A stretch of 48,843 nucleotides of DNA from Acinetobacter lwoffii (GTDB taxonomy: Bacteria; Pseudomonadota; Gammaproteobacteria; Pseudomonadales; Moraxellaceae), in the NCBI RefSeq assembly GCF_019343495.1, contig NZ_CP072553.1:1-48843 (forward strand), written 5' to 3'. Numbering within the stretch: position 1 is the stretch's first letter; the number at the start of each line of letters is the position of its first letter. The translations under genes were made by a program, and so were the position numbers. The notes beneath the pieces were generated by a model. The model saw only the letters and a program-made list of their open reading frames with translations, was not told the origin of the DNA and searched no databases. Of this stretch, positions 48,704 to 48,843 are shown in pieces.

Positions 48704-48734
48704 TTTTAGGACACTAAATTGATCTTTTAGGACA
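48704..48734 (+). promoter_or_regulatory. Direct repeats for AraC-type binding
   Basis: TTTTAGGACA at 48704-48713 and 48725-48734, 21 bp (two helix turns) apart, as is usual for AraC/XylS half-sites. They lie in the divergent promoter region between the regulator and the aldehyde dehydrogenase. Confidence 0.65.
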
Positions 48735-48749
48735 ACACGGAATGTTGTA

Positions 48750-48843
48750 ATGGGAAGTTATATTCGTGCAGCCAGCCTCGGCGGTTTTGAAGACTTAGTC
48801 CGTAGTTATGGCATAAACCCTATAGGAATCTTGAAAGAGATCG
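48750..48843 (+). CDS. AraC-family regulator, N-terminal 31 residues (continues at base 1)
   Basis: Begins MGSYIRAASLGGFEDLVRSY, the usual opening of AraC regulators with an arabinose-binding-type domain (short basic start, then LxxxGxxP...LL). The frame runs off the end inside a glycine codon that bases 1-2 complete, then follows ILPALLRDPDSFIHYDHYLN from base 3. Start chosen because it gives the standard N-terminus; no stronger ribosome site is seen. Confidence 0.9.
   Translation, partial: MGSYIRAASLGGFEDLVRSYGINPIGILKEI

Noticed and set aside
1..48843. tRNA or rRNA genes
   Set aside because: No cloverleaf or conserved rRNA segments were recognised on either strand.

Overview
The window reads as one complete circular conjugative plasmid of 48,843 bp from Acinetobacter or a close relative. 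The last 94 bases (48750-48843) and the first 926 bases join, in frame and across a split codon, into one AraC-family regulator of about 339 aa, so the window edges look like an arbitrary cut in a circle. The host guess rests on low GC content, the insertion sequence types, the Rep_3 initiator and the general look of the proteins; it is not proven from the sequence.

Layout. (1) 44175 through the end and on to 2117: two inverted, nearly identical IS5-family copies enclose a catabolic cassette (GMC oxidoreductase, aldehyde dehydrogenase, AraC regulator, cut-off outer-membrane protein). (2) 2118-2945: no credible gene but many nested hairpins and a strong terminator, a candidate large structured RNA. 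(3) 3005-17586: conjugation genes in two operons. Operon 1 holds small lipoproteins, virB6, virB8-virB11, a VirB1-VirB5 fusion, virD4 and a 66-aa gene. Operon 2 holds virB1, virB2, a virB3-virB4 fusion and virB5. The same palindrome lies before each operon. (4) 18191-22279: a type IIS-like restriction-modification system with a regulator, a double-domain methyltransferase and an AlwI-like nuclease. (5) 22496-23357: a serine resolvase with a candidate recombination site made of a 40-bp palindrome and repeated half-sites. (6) 23905-28296: membrane protein, MOBQ relaxase/helicase, a candidate oriT of RSF1010 type and a TraD-like accessory gene. (7) 28339-40691: the probable leading region, which enters the recipient first. 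It is a row of minus-strand single-gene units, six of which have the same ~80-bp promoter/operator module; most end in look-alike terminators. ArdB/KlcA-like and ArdC-like antirestriction genes sit among unknown genes. Two transposons interrupt this area: an IS30 composite with an alkyl sulfatase, and an ISL3-type transporter element with a cmlA-type chloramphenicol exporter. (8) 40700-44134: Rep_3 initiator, 22-bp iterons, partition genes and a ribbon-helix-helix protein whose promoter carries the same 18-bp motif as the leading-region modules.

How it may work together (inference). The relaxase nicks the + strand at oriT and the leading region enters first. Its minus-strand genes use that incoming strand as template. 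They would be expressed until the ribbon-helix-helix protein accumulates and closes the shared operators. This would give a burst of antirestriction and perhaps other anti-defence proteins, after which the plasmid's own restriction-modification system takes hold. The most novel-looking items are the structured non-coding region at 2140-2945 and the repeated-module regulon with its unassigned genes.
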